A stretch of DNA of 64,000 nucleotides, taken from contig CAVYXZ010000011.1 in assembly GCA_963772595.1 (NCBI GenBank), forward strand, positions 124,001-188,000. Reading direction: 5' to 3'. The position numbers and the translations under genes were made by a program. Positions 37,162-49,031 of this stretch are shown here, piece after piece. The stretch comes from CAVYXZ01 sp963772595. Lineage in GTDB: Bacteria; Chloroflexota; Anaerolineae; Aggregatilineales; Phototrophicaceae. Position 1 is the stretch's first letter. Every line of letters starts with the position of its first letter. Under the pieces are notes generated by a model. It saw only the letters and a list, made by a program, of their open reading frames with translations, ran no database searches and was not told the origin of the DNA.

Positions 37162-38209
37162 TTAATGCGAGCGCCGCTTCCAGATTTCCTTGATTTCCAG
37201 CTTGCTTACGTCGGGGGCTTCCAGGAAATCGGAGAGCAGGCGAAAGAAGCGATCATGCTCCAGCATGGGGAAATGCCGGATGCCATCCAGCAGCACCGGG
37301 AAGAGCGAGCCATTTTCTTTGTCGCCGGTCAGATAATGCAGGATTTCGTCGCCGGGCGCTTCGATGACTTCGTCGTTCTTGCCATGCACGATCACCGTGG
37401 ACACCGGCAGCAAACGCAGCGTATCCAGAATCTGGCCCGCATCAAAAGCCATCATGCTGGAAGGAATCGCGCGTGCATCGGTCTTGGGAATATCGACCTG
37501 GAGCTTTTTGTATTCCGGCTCGGTCGTCTTAAAGCACAGGTCCAGCATTTTCTGCGGTGTGAGCTTCTTTTCTTCGACCAGACGCTTAAATAAGAGATTA
37601 TTGATCTCTTTGGAGGGCGTGGGCTTGCTGACCAGGGTTTCGCTGTCCGGGCGCGTGACTTTGGCCGGGTCCGGCGAGGGCGCGTGACTGCGACGAGCTT
37701 GCAGCAGCGCGGTCCGCATAGCGGTGTTGGTGCTCATGGCGGTCGCTTCCAGAGCGCTGTTGGTCGGGCCGGATTTGGGCGCTTCGGGCCGGGCCGCTTC
37801 CAGAGTCTGCGCGGCGGCAGCGCGTTTATCCAGGTCGCCGGGGTCAAAGAGCGGCGCGCTGGCGATCAGCATCCGGGGCACGCGGTCGGGATGGCGGCGG
37901 GCGTATTCGATAGCGATCATCGCGCCCAGGCCATGCCCCACCAGGGCCAGCTTGGGGATGCCCATCTTGTCGATAAAGTCTTCGATCAGCTTGATCTGCT
38001 GTTCAAGGCTGTACTTGTTGGGGTCTTTGACCGAATCGCCGAAGCCGTAGAGGTCGATGGCGTAGACCTTGTAATTGATCTTCAACTGCTGCATGGTCGG
38101 GAATCCAGTAGCGCCAGGAGCCAAGCCAACTGTGCAGAAGCATCACAGGCCGACCCCGACCGAGCACTTCGTAATGAATCAGATCCTCGCCAATCGTAAC
38201 AACACTCAT
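37162..38209 (-). CDS. Alpha/beta-hydrolase-fold protein with Gly in place of the nucleophile (one-base frameshift)
   Basis: About 348 residues after repairing one extra base near 38099 (WIPTMQQL in place of WIPDHAAVEDQL). The oxyanion and core blocks are normal (RGRPVMLLHSWLGSW, DLYGFGDS, LLPVSTVIVHGKNDEVIEAP, GIRHFPMLEHD), but the nucleophile elbow reads LVGHGLGAMIA, Gly where Ser is expected. A single transition AGC to GGC would do this. It therefore may be non-catalytic, or an altered hydrolase. Shares operon position with the response regulator upstream. Paralogue at 50358 keeps Ser. Confidence 0.8.
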
Positions 38210-38222
38210 ACGCCGAACTCGC

Positions 38223-38606
38223 TCATGCCGCGCCGATTTGCTGCAAGATTTCCGCGATGCGCCGCGTGAGTTCTTCGGGCGCGAAGGGCTTCAGAATATA
38301 GGCCACTGCCCCCGCTTCGATACCCGTCTGAACTTCCTCGTCCTGGCCTTTGGCCGAGAGAAACACTACCGGAATATCCTTGAGTTCGGGCACGTCCTTC
38401 ATCTTACGGCAGGCTTCGTAGCCGGTCATCTTGGGCATACGAACATCCATCATAATCAGGTCGGGCTTCTCGTCCATCGCCACCGCCTTGTCATAGGCTT
38501 CCTGCCCATTGGCGGCCTGCGTGACCGTGTGCCCCGCATAGACCAGGGTAAAGTTAATCAGTTCGCGGATGTCCCGCTCATCTTCCGCAACAAGAATATG
38601 TGCCAT
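38223..38606 (-). CDS. Single-domain response regulator (CheY-like)
   Basis: 127 residues. ILVAEDERDIRELI acidic pair, phospho-acceptor Asp in DLIMMDVRMPKMTG, Thr/Ser and Lys of VVFLSAKGQ and YILKPF are all present, so it is a competent receiver with no output domain. It probably accepts phosphate from the giant kinase just upstream (gap of 15 bases). ATG follows AAAGGA. An alpha/beta-hydrolase gene is 13 bases downstream. Confidence 0.95.
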   Translation of the reverse strand: MAHILVAEDERDIRELINFTLVYAGHTVTQAANGQEAYDKAVAMDEKPDLIMMDVRMPKMTGYEACRKMKDVPELKDIPVVFLSAKGQDEEVQTGIEAGAVAYILKPFAPEELTRRIAEILQQIGAA

Positions 38607-38621
38607 CGTAATCCTTTGCTC

Positions 38622-41600
38622 TTATTCCCCTTGCTGCTGAATGGGCAGCGTCACGAAGAAGGTGGTGCCGACGCCACTCTCCGATTCGAACCAGATTTCG
38701 CCTTTATGCATCTCCACCAGCGCCTTGACAATCGGCAGCCCCAGGCCCGTGCCGGGCACATCCATCACCAGGGCGTGTTCTTCGTAGCGCCCGAAGCGCT
38801 CCCAGACGCGGTCTTTGAAATCATCAGGGATGCCGATCCCCGTATCGCGGACCGATACCTGAACCATATTGTCATCTTGCTGTTGTGCTGTGACCTCTAT
38901 AGTACCACCAGCATAGGTATAATTGAAAGCATTGTCCACAAGGTTGGTGAACACCTGCGTGAGCTTGTTGGTGTCGCCCATGATCGTGCGGCAGATCCGG
39001 CGCGATATTGACAAGATCACGTCCATCTCTTTGTTCTCGTGTTCAGCGCGTCCCTGCACGGTCGAGGTCACGTTTCCAGCACTCTGTCAGGTCTCACATC
39101 GCCGAGATTCAACTGTTCCTTGCCGGAGTCGTAGAACCGAGATATTGAGCAGATCATCCACCAGGATGCCCAGGCGCTCGGCATTGCCTTTGATCTTGGC
39201 GACGAAGTCTTTTTGCTGATCGGCTCAACGGCCCAACGGCCCCCAGCGCCAGCAGGTCGGCATAGCCCTTGATGCTGGTCATCGGCGTGCGCAGTTCGTG
39301 CGAGACGTTGGAGATGAACTCGCTCTTGAGGCGGTCGGCTTCGAATTCTTTGGTGACATCACGCAAGACGAACACGGTGCCCAGGAACTGGTCTTCGTTG
39401 CGCACAGGCGAGAGCCGCACATTGACCACCCGCTGGCCGATCTCCACCTGTTCGGAGAGGAAACCTTCAAGGGGGTCATGTTCCGTCGTATTTCGACCAG
39501 TCGTCAATCGCGCTGGTCCAGGCCGGTTTCTGCAAAGAGGCGATGCGCGACCAGGGCTGGCCCACGACCATCTCTTCCGAGAGGCCCAGGATACGTTCAG
39601 CGGCACTGTTGAAGCGCACCACTTCGTTGTTGACATCCGAGAGCATCACACCATCGGCGATACCTTCCAGAATCGAGTTGCTGCGCGAGGCTTCCTGCTG
39701 TTCGGCCAGCACCAGCACGCCGAGCCGCTCCGCCTGATCGCGGATCAGGTAGTAGAGATCGGAGTTGTTGATGGCGGCGGCGACCTGATTGGCGGCAGCC
39801 AGTGCCAGACGCACATGCGCCTCGCCGAAGGCATCCAATTCGGTCGAGAGCAGGATCATCACGCCCAGAATATCGTCGTTGATCTCCAGCAGTACAGCCA
39901 GCGCGCCCTGATAGGCTTCGTTCTGCGGGTCCCAATGCGAGTCGAGATGCAGATCCGGCACCAGGACGGTCCGTTCACCACCCTCGGCTTCGATCAGCGA
40001 CTGCGCCAGCGAGGCCGCCGGATGCACGAAGCTCTTGCGCACGTCTTCGCTGTCCCATTCCGGCGAGAGCGCGGCACGAACATGCAGCAGGTCGGTCGTG
40101 GGGTCAATCTGCATAATGACGCCGTCCTGGGCGTTGACGGCCCGCGCCACCATTTGCAGCGCGCTCTTGAGCACCCGTTCCAGATCCAGCGTTCGCGCCA
40201 GTTCCGCCGTGATGCGGTACAGCGTGTCGATGCGGTCGCGTTCGTTCGAGAGTTCGTCGGTGCGCTCGGCGACCAGCCCTTCCAGGTTACGGTTGAGCGA
40301 ACTGAGTTCCTCATTGACCGAACGCAGCTTATTGAACAGGACGGCGTTCTGGATGGCGGTACCAAGCTGCGAAGCAATCGTGGACAAAATACCCTGGCTG
40401 TTGACGCCGAAAGCACGGGTACGGCGGCTGTCGCGCACGGCCAGCACGCCGATGACTTCGTCGCCCGAAATCAGCGGCACGCCCAGGTAGCTCTTGACGT
40501 CGCCCTCTGCGTTGCTGATGCCCAGGCTGCGCCGCAGTTCGTCCGGCCCGAAATAATCGCTGCCCATACTGAGCGGACGGCGGTTGCGGATGACGAAGGA
40601 GACCTCGTCGTCGTTCAACTGGCGCGGCGGCATGTCGCGCTGTTCGCCATTGCGGACGTTGAGCGGGAAGCTGATCTGCTGCGATTCGCTATCGTAGAGG
40701 GCCAGATACATCTCGTCCACGTCCAGCACTTGCGGTACCTGATCGCGGACCACTTCAATCATGCGGTCGATGCTGACGGTGGCGGAGATCGCCTGGCTGA
40801 GGTCGTTAATAATGTAGAGTTCTTCGACGCGGTTGGCCGTTTCAGTCGAGAGCCGCGCGTTTTCAATCGCCGTCGCCGCCTGCGAGCCGAGGGCCTGCGC
40901 CAGCCGAATCTCGCGGTGGGTAAAGGTGCGGTACTCGGCCTGCAATTCCAACTGCACCAGACCGACGGCGCTGTCGCGCACGACCAGCGGCACCAGCATC
41001 TGGGCGATGTCGCCGAAAGCTTCCAGTTCCTGGCGCTCTTTCTCGGAAATATCGGGGTTGTCGCTGCTGAGGACGACGACCTGCCGCTCTTCCAGCGCGC
41101 GCAGCTTGGAAGGATAATCGGTCAGGTTAAAGCGCGTCCCCGGCGCGGTGATGCGCAGCGGATCGGCTTCGCGGTTGACATCGACCTGAACCTCGACGCT
41201 GCGGTCCACATCATCCCAGGTCATCAGGGCACAATCGTCCATATCCAGCGCGTGCATCATCAACTCGACCACGCTGCGATAGACTTCCATCAGGTCCAGC
41301 GTGAGCGAGGTGGCCTGCGCCGCTTCCAGCAGGGTTTCCAGTTCGCGGCTGCGGACCAGCGTCTGTTCGAGCAGGCTGGTGTTCTGAATGGCGATAGCAG
41401 CCTGATTGGCGATGATACGGCCCAGGTCGGTCTGTTCGTGATCAAGTTCCGTGCGCGCATCGTAGCTGAGCAGTTCGAAGGCCCCGATTACCTGCCCGCC
41501 GATTGCCATCGGGATCAACACGTAAGACATCGCCAGCCGGGGAGCCAGCTCGCGCAGCACGTCGGTCAGTTCTTCGTCTTCGTTGTTCTTGACGTCTTCG

Positions 41601-44600
41601 ATCACAATCGACTTGACCGTGCGCCGGACGTACTGGTAGGTCGCGCTGCTGTTCAGGTCGATGATCTCGTCAGGCGGTTGGTCGCCGCGCGGATGCTCGA
41701 CCACGACGCGGCCCAACTGCAAATCGCGCTCGTACATCAGGCCGAAAGCGTGATCCATGTGCAGCACCTGGGCGATCTCGCGCAGGGCGATTTCGAGGAT
41801 GTCCTCGCTGTCCAGCGATTGGCCCAGCGCCACCGAGACGCGGTTGAGCAGGCTGAGGCGCTGCGTGCGGCGTTCCGCCTCGCGGAAAAGGTCCGCATTT
41901 GCCAGTGCCACCGCCACCTGATTGGCAAAGGCGAAGGCCGCCTGTTCTGCCTGAGCGTCATAGGCACTGGATTCCTGTTTGCACAGCGCCACCACGCCGA
42001 TGACGTTACCCTGGCTAACGAGGGGCACGCCCATCCAGCTTTGCGCGCCGCGTTCGCCGGGCAGCGTATCCCAGCCCTGAAGACGGCTGATCGAATAGAC
42101 CTGCTTGGATTCGACCACTTTGCGCAGCCGTTCGTGCGATTTGATGCGCACGCGGGTTTCCAGCGGCATCGTCTCGTCTTCGTAATCCTTCGCGCCGCGC
42201 AGATAGAGAAACTCGCCATCCCGCAGCCAGAAGGTCAGCGTATCGTACTTGATGACCTGACTCATGGCGCTCAGCGCCAGCGCGACCACTTCGCTGTGAT
42301 CCAGCGAGGCGGTAATGCGGCTGGAGACCTCGGTCAGGGCGGCAAGCTGGCTGGCCCGCGCCTCGACATCCTGTTCCAGCAGGGCGCGCTCGGTCAGGTC
42401 CTCGACCAGCAGCACCACGCCGCGCACATTTTCTGCTGTGCCGAGTGGGTAGAGGTAGAAATTGCAGACCAGCATCTCATCGCGCGCGGCCAGACTGTGG
42501 GTAATATGCTCCTGGAGTTCACCCAGTTCCAGCGTGCGCTGGACGTTCTTGAGCAGCAGATTGCGAATGTCAGGCCGGTACTCAAAGAGGTCCTGGCCGA
42601 TGGCGCTGTCATCCCAGGCGTAGCGGTCCTTCATGAAGGCGTTGATCGAGATGATGCGCCCGGAACGATCCAGCACAACAATGCCCTGCTGGATCGACTG
42701 CACAACCGATTCGTTGAACTGCCGCAGGTTGACCGCATGTTGCAGCAGGTGCGTGTTCTGAATGGCGACGGCGGCCAGGTTCGCCAGCCGCTGGAAGAAG
42801 GGTTGAAATTCGGCGAAGCCATAGGCATCGACCAGATCACTGCCCAGGTGCATCGCGCCCAGGTGTTCACCGCCTGCGATCAGCGGAACGATCAGGGAGG
42901 TGTGCTCCCCTGTCGCGTACCAGGCGCTGAGATCATCGCTGCGGCTGACCTCGTCGTCACCCTGGTGGTAGAGATGCGTCTCGCCGCTGGTGTAGCTGAG
43001 TCCCATCGCGGTATTATCCAGCGAGGCCCAGGCTTCATGCTCGATCTCCAGCGACTCATCGATCTGCAAGTTGAGCCGGATAATATCGAAAAACTGCCGC
43101 TCGTTATTCAGCAGCGCGACCGTCATACGCATGAAGGGCACCAGACGCTGCGCACCGTGCGCGACCGCTTCCAGAATGGCGCTCACATCGAGGCGGCTGG
43201 TAATCGCGCCCATGATCTCGTTGAGCAGGGCCTGCTGTTCACCGGTTTGCAGCGAGCGCAGGTAAAGGCGCGTGTTTTCGATGTTGGTCGAGGCCTGCCG
43301 CGCGAAGATTTCCAGCAGTTCAATGGTGAAGCGGTTGGGACGACGCTGATTCTGCGGCCCATCCAGCACCATCAGGCCGACGCGCGCGCCGCCGGGCGTG
43401 TTCAAGGGGACGATCAGTAGATCGCCATTATGCCAGTCTTCGTCATTTTCGGGTGTATAGAGACGCTGGCCTTCAAAGGCGGTGCTGAGCGCCTCGATAT
43501 CGACCTGGCCGATGGCCTCCTGGCGCTGTTCAACCGGGAAGAAATAGGATTCGCTCATCCGGTAGTCCGGGTTTTGCAGCGTGTTGAGGGCCTCCATCGT
43601 CAGGACCCGTTTCTTGCTGGAGTCGAAAACCTCCAGCGGCAGCCCGGCCTGCGCCACCTGGCGCATCACGCCGCTCTCGTCATCCAGCAGCAGCATCAGC
43701 ACTACGTCGAAGCCCGCACTGGCGGAGACGCTGTAGGCAATCGCTTCCAGCATGGTCGGCGGGTCGGTGTTGCTCTGGAGAATCTGGCCCAGCTCGAAGA
43801 TCTGGTTCAACTGCTCGACACGCCGCCGGAGCTGCGCATTGCGGCTGACCTGATCCTGATAGCGCACCGCGTTGCCATAACCGAGCGTGGCTTTGGCCGC
43901 CAGCGTGCGCACAAATTCGACCGCGCGTTCGTCAAAGCTGTGGGGCCGGTAATAGTAGAGATGGATCAGCCCGACCACCTGGTTTTCATAGAGGAAGGCG
44001 ACCGCCAAAGCAGCGTGCGCGTTTTCCGGCAGGGCTTCAAGCTCACTGTCGGCGTAATTGTCGATGGCGACGGCGTTGCCCCCGTGCCGGATCGCCTCGA
44101 CTTCAATGGGCGTAAGCTCCGGCCAGGCCACCGGCCCGATACGCCGGTCCAGCGCCAGCACCGGATCGCCACTTTCTTCCCAGCGCCCGGTCGGTTCAAG
44201 CAGCGCCACCACACCGACATCGGCATTGACGACCCTCTTGGCCTCCTCGACAATCACGTTGAGGATGTAGTCGAGATCAAGCGTCAGCGTCAGTTCGTTG
44301 CTGACCCGCGAGATGGCGTCCAGTTCCTGCATACGGCGGTTGAGGTTCTGGCCCGCCGACTGGTAGAGCGTGACCCGGTCCAGCGTCCCGGCTAACTGCA
44401 CCGCAATCGTCATCATGGTCGAGAGATCGGCTTCATCGTAGGGCCGCGCCTCGCGGTTGGCGACGCCGAGTTCACCCAGGCTGCGGTCACCGACAATCAG
44501 CGGGACGATGAAGATGCGCTCCAGTTGGACCCGCGCCGAGAGCCGACCGTAACAGGCAGCCATCGGCTCGTCTTGCAGTGCGTTGCTGAAGTAGTTCTGC

Positions 44601-46848
44601 CGCGAGATGGCGACCTGGGTCTCGCTGCCCGCACGCTGTACTTCCTGGATCACCGCCTCGCCCAGTTCGATGCCGTAGATGTAGCGCGGGTAGGTGATCA
44701 GGCTGTCTTGCAGTTCGCTGAGCACGTTGATAAACACGATCGGGACTCTCAGTGACCTGCGCGATCTCGGCCAGCACCGGCGTCAGCGGTTCATCCGCCG
44801 TAAGGACCGCGCCTGCCAGTTCCGCGATGCGCCGCAGGCTGTCCGATTCCTGCACGCGCATTTCCAGATCGCGGTAGAGGCGCGCATTTTCAATAATGGC
44901 GGCGGCCTGCGTGGCGAAAATCGACAGCAGGCGTACATCATCATCGCTGAAGTAATCTTCGCTGAGACGGTTAGCGACTTGCAGCAGCCCCAACCGCCGC
45001 CCGCTAATCGACAGCGGCGCGATCATCATCTGCTGGATGTGCAGCGCGGACATGATCGGGTCCAGTTCGGCCTCGATAATCACCCGATCCGTGCTGACTG
45101 TGTTGGTGTACCAGGTATCTTCCTGCTGCCAGATGGCCTCGATACTGGTCCCAGGCCGGAGCGGAATGCTGTAATCCGCTACCAGCGCGTCATCCACACC
45201 GTAGAATGGCGCGCGAGCCACCAGACGCTTTCTCGCTTCATCATAGAGCAGAATGCCGCAAATCTGAATCTGCATCAGGTTGGCGATGCGGCTGTTGATC
45301 TCTTCGAACAGTTCGAAGGCGCTGCCAAAAGCGCTGATCGCGTGGGTGATTTCCTGAAGCCCGGCCAGTTCGGTCTCGCGGGATTCCTCACGCTCGTACA
45401 GGCGCGTGTTCTCCACCACTGCCGCTGCCTGCGCCGCCATAACGCGCAGCGTCTGCATATCGTGCAGGACGAAACCGCCCTCGGACTGCTTATTGCCCAT
45501 CAGGATGATGCCCGTGCGGCGGCTGCCGACTTCCAGCGGGATCAGGGCGATATTGTAAATACCGACGATGTTGACCAGATCGGTCATATTGCAGAGTCTC
45601 GACCATCGGCTCGTCGGCAATGTCGTTGGAGACCCAGTAAGGCTGATTCTGCCAGATGCGGAACTGCGGGCTGTTGGGCGGGGTCGGGATACTGAAGCGC
45701 CGCGTGATCTGGTCGGGAATGCCGTAGAACGGCAGTTTGGGCAGCAGCGCTTGCTTGAAATCGTCGTATTGCAGGATGCCGCAAATGTCCGTGCCGATCA
45801 ACTGCGCCAGCCGTTCGGAGAGGGCGCGATAGACGGCATGGGCGTAATCTTTGTCTTTGGCCTGTTCCAGCGCGTCCTGCAAGCCGGTCAGGTTCTCGAT
45901 GTGCTGCGACTGCGCGGCGTAGAGTTCGGCGTTGTAGATGGCGATGGCGACCTGTTTGCTGATGGCCTGAAGCAGCGCCACTTCCTTCTGGCTGAAGGCA
46001 TCCGGCAGGGCCGACGCCAGTTCGAAGGTGCCGATAAAGCGTTCACCCACTTCCAGCGGCACGCCGACAAAGCTGCTGTAGCCGTTGTCAGGCAGCAGGG
46101 GCATCACCGCCGACGGGCTGTCAGGATCGACGGAAAGTACCGGCTGGCGATGTTTGGCGATCCAGCCGCTGATCCCCTCGCCCACATGATAGACACCGCC
46201 GGATGCGGAGAGTTTGAGGACGTAGGTGGCATCCCCCAACCAGCCACGCGGTTCCATCACCTGCGCTTCGGCATTCCACAGGCAGATCTCGCCCGCATCA
46301 GCCTTTACGTCGGCGTTGACCACTTCCAGCAGGACTTGCAGCACCTGCTCGACGCCCAGGCTGGCATTGACCGTCTCGCCGATGCGGTTAATCAGGGCGA
46401 TGGCCTGGGCCAGATCCAGCACCTTGGGGTTGGCAGTCTGGCTGCCCAGCTCGCGCATGACGACGACGGTGCGCATTCCATCATCACCAGGGACGCGATG
46501 CGATGAGGCCTCGACCCAGCGCGGGCCAAGCTGAAAAGAGGACTGGAACTCGTGGGCAAAGAGACCGAGAAAGCTGTCCGGCGGTTGGGCCACCTGGGCG
46601 ATGATCTCCAGGTTAGGTGTGGTGCCGTTCATGCCCAGCCAGCGCCGGGCGCGCTCGTTGACATAGACCAACTGCCCGTGCTCGCGGGAAACTAAAATTG
46701 CGTCGTCGCTGGAGGCAGCGGGGACCTCTTCCAGGGCAAGTACTTCAGCCGCTGGTTGCTGGCCGAGTTCCTGACGCTGGCGCAGCCACAGGTAAATCCA
46801 TACACAAATGACAGCCCCACCGACAAATAAAAATATCGCCAGGCCCAT
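38622..46848 (-). CDS. Giant sensor histidine kinase with PAS and about 12 GAF domains (several frameshifts)
   Basis: The reading frame, restored across single-base shifts near 45590, 44740, 39490, 39226 and several more between 39000 and 39140, encodes about 2,740 residues. Order: one N-terminal membrane helix (LAIFLFVGGAVICVWIYLWL), a PAS-like region, then GAF domains each ending with the AAIxNxxLY helix: about seven, a central PAS (QSIQQGIVVLDRSGRIISIN), five more GAFs, a C-terminal PAS, HisKA with SNVSHELRTPMTSIKGYADL, and HATPase (FTNLVDNAFNYTYAGG, GTGLGLPIVKALVEMH). The phospho-accepting His is in SHELRTP. It starts eight bases after the RR at 46857. Signals sensed are unknown. The size is extreme for a histidine kinase. 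Confidence 0.9.
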
Positions 46849-46856
46849 GATTTACA

Positions 46857-47795
46857 TTACCACTCTGTCAGTATTTTCGATCCGCTGTCTTCGCTGCCCG
46901 TACCGCTCACACCCCGGCGGCGGTTCTCAGCAGCCAGTTCGGTAATTTCGCGTATATCGGAAAACCGGTGCGTGTGCGTGGACACCATGCCAGCACCCAG
47001 AGTCATCAGGGGAGCCTGCCGCTCGCCACTGTCGCCATCCGGCACCAGGATATAGCCGCGCTCACGGTCTATAAAGGAATAGTGCTGCTTCACACCCTCA
47101 TTAAAGCGCGCCACGATCTGGTCGCGGGCCTTTTCCGCCATGTCGCCGTGCGTAATCATGATGAAGGTATCGCGGGCCGGGTGCCCCAGGAAATCATCCG
47201 CCGTGCCGAGTTCGTCCACCACTTCGTTCATCACCAGCGCCAGGAAGCGAATAGCATCGTCCCCAGCCACGAAGCCGTAGACCTCGGTGAAATCGTCGTA
47301 GTTGTTGATCTTGAGGTCCACGTAGGTCCAGTCGCCTTCGCTGCGCATGAGCTGGCGCAGGTGATCTTCGATCAGGCGACCGGTCGGCAGGCCGGATTTA
47401 TCGTCAATCTGGGCGTGTTTCTTGGCGGCGGTAATGGAGTTCTGGACGCGCAGGCGCAGTTCTTCAATGTCGAAGGGCTTGGTGACGTAATCGTCCGCGC
47501 CGAGTTCCAGACCGATAATTTTGTCGCTGCGTTCATCTTTTTGCGTGAGGAAGATAATCGGGATGTGCCCGGTGCGCGTCGTCTGGCGCAGTTCGCGGCA
47601 CACGTCGTAGCCGTTCATGTCCGGCAGCATAATGTCGAGGACGATGAGATCGGGCAGCTGCTTCCGGGTCATCTCCAGGGCATCGTTGCCGCGCGGTGCC
47701 ACCTGGACTTCGTATCCCTGCCCGGAGAAATAGATACGAAGCATATTTGAAATGTCGAAGTCGTCTTCGACGACCAGGAGTTGACCGTTGCTCAT
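46857..47795 (-). CDS. Response regulator with degenerate GGDEF-like output domain
   Basis: 312 residues. Receiver domain: LLVVEDDFDISNML, Asp in DLIVLDIMLPDMNG, IIFLTQKDE and VTKPFDIEEL are intact. The C-terminal domain resembles GGDEF (diguanylate cyclase) in length and in elements such as DWTYVDLKINNYDDFTEVYGF. The signature itself is lost, replaced by HPARDTFIM, so it should not make cyclic di-GMP but may bind GTP or serve signalling. ATG 47795 follows GAGGGACG. Eight bases upstream of the giant kinase, with a downstream RR too: an RR-HK-RR cascade. Confidence 0.85.
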   Translation of the reverse strand: MSNGQLLVVEDDFDISNMLRIYFSGQGYEVQVAPRGNDALEMTRKQLPDLIVLDIMLPDMNGYDVCRELRQTTRTGHIPIIFLTQKDERSDKIIGLELGADDYVTKPFDIEELRLRVQNSITAAKKHAQIDDKSGLPTGRLIEDHLRQLMRSEGDWTYVDLKINNYDDFTEVYGFVAGDDAIRFLALVMNEVVDELGTADDFLGHPARDTFIMITHGDMAEKARDQIVARFNEGVKQHYSFIDRERGYILVPDGDSGERQAPLMTLGAGMVSTHTHRFSDIREITELAAENRRRGVSGTGSEDSGSKILTEW

Positions 47796-47818
47796 AGTTG
47801 CGTCCCTCAAGCCACATC

Positions 47819-47833
47819 AGTATTACAAATACT
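47819..47833. promoter_or_regulatory. Short inverted repeat upstream of the signalling operon
   Basis: AGTATT-ACA-AATACT, a perfect 6+6 repeat 23 bases before the response regulator start. It may be an operator or start-region hairpin. No strong promoter boxes are found around it. Confidence 0.3.
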
Positions 47834-47941
47834 ATACACTATTCTGACCGAATGCGCACCAACACCCGCCCTCTCTTCCAGTATACGCGCGATTCCTTAT
47901 ATGAAACGTGGCTTTATAAGAATTTACAGGCCAATTGTGTG

Positions 47942-49031
47942 CTACCACACGCGGCGGTTGTGGGCGGCTTTCTCGCGGACGCGGTCGATGGTTTCCTGGG
48001 TGACGGCCTGGCCGAAGCTGCGGAAGCCGGAGAGCCGGAAGCCGTGCCGTGTGGCGATCTCGCCGATTTCGAGCGCCTGCTCGATGCTGATGTCCTTGCC
48101 GGTGGTGTAATCTTCGTAGCGGCCTTCCAGGGCCAGCGCCATCGTCTCGGCCATGCAGGCATAGGCTTTGCCGGGCGGAAAGCCGAAATCGAAGTGGAAA
48201 TCGACCGGGCCGGGCACCTCAACCATGCCGCCCTCGATCACCAGCACGTCGTCACGCTCCGCCGCCACCTGCACCGAGACATCGCGCGGGCGGGCCACAT
48301 CGCAGACGACCGCACCGGGCTTGAGATGCTCCGGGTGAATCACGGCGTCAATGTCGCTGCTGACGGCCAGGATCAGGTCGGCGTCGTAGATGGCGTCCAT
48401 ATCCAGGCTGGTCGTGATCTGCGCGAAACGTGCCGAGGCAGAGATCGCGCACTTGCAGCAGCGCCTCCTCGCGGCGGCCCACCAGCACCAGTTCGGCGCA
48501 TTCGTCTGCCAGCATCTGCGCGCAGGTCTTGCCGATGGTCCCGGTCGCGCCCACGATGGCGACCTTGGCCGCGCGCATGTCGATCTCCATGATTCGCGCC
48601 GCTTCGATCACCGCTTCGACCGCGATCACGACGGTATAGCTGTCGCCGTTGGTGACCGGCACGTCCAGGCGTTCGGCAATGGTGATGCCGCCGTCGCCCA
48701 CTACTGAGGTATAGGCTCCCAGACCGAGAATGCGCGCGCCCAGCTTCTCCGCTTTGTGGCCGGTGGCGACGATCTTGCGGTAGACCGTTTCCAGCGGCAG
48801 CGCCAGCATGGTCGGCGGGGTAAAGGGCACCGCCAGCAGCCAGCCGCGCAGCTCGCGCCCGGTCGATTTGGAGCGGATGCCGGTGACTTCGGAGATGTAC
48901 AGCGGCGGAAAGAAGCGCGACAGGTAATTGACCTGGCCTTCAGTCAGATACCTGGCAATGGGCACCTTGCGCGCTGCATCTTTCTTGATCTGAATCGGAT
49001 GGATAATGAAGGCAAAGGTATCGTCAGGCAT
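47942..49031 (-). CDS. Acyl-ACP reductase-like protein (one-base frameshift)
   Basis: About 362 residues after repairing one extra base near 48445. Central NAD(P)-binding motif VAIVGATGTIGKTCAQML, then GLGAYTSVVG upstream of it, and the C-terminal sequence KAYACMAETMALALEGRYED. These match, from memory, cyanobacterial fatty aldehyde-generating acyl-ACP reductase, including the Cys of its CFAEAML region, seen here as ACMAETM. Predicted to reduce an acyl thioester to aldehyde through a Cys thioester. No aldehyde-deformylating oxygenase is in the window. The gene overlaps the upstream transferase gene by one base, a coupled pair. Confidence 0.75.

Noticed and set aside
39269..43420. 1,383-residue open frame on the plus strand
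   Set aside because: It is antisense to the giant kinase, which has clear domain content in its own frame; high GC and codon bias produce long antisense open frames here.
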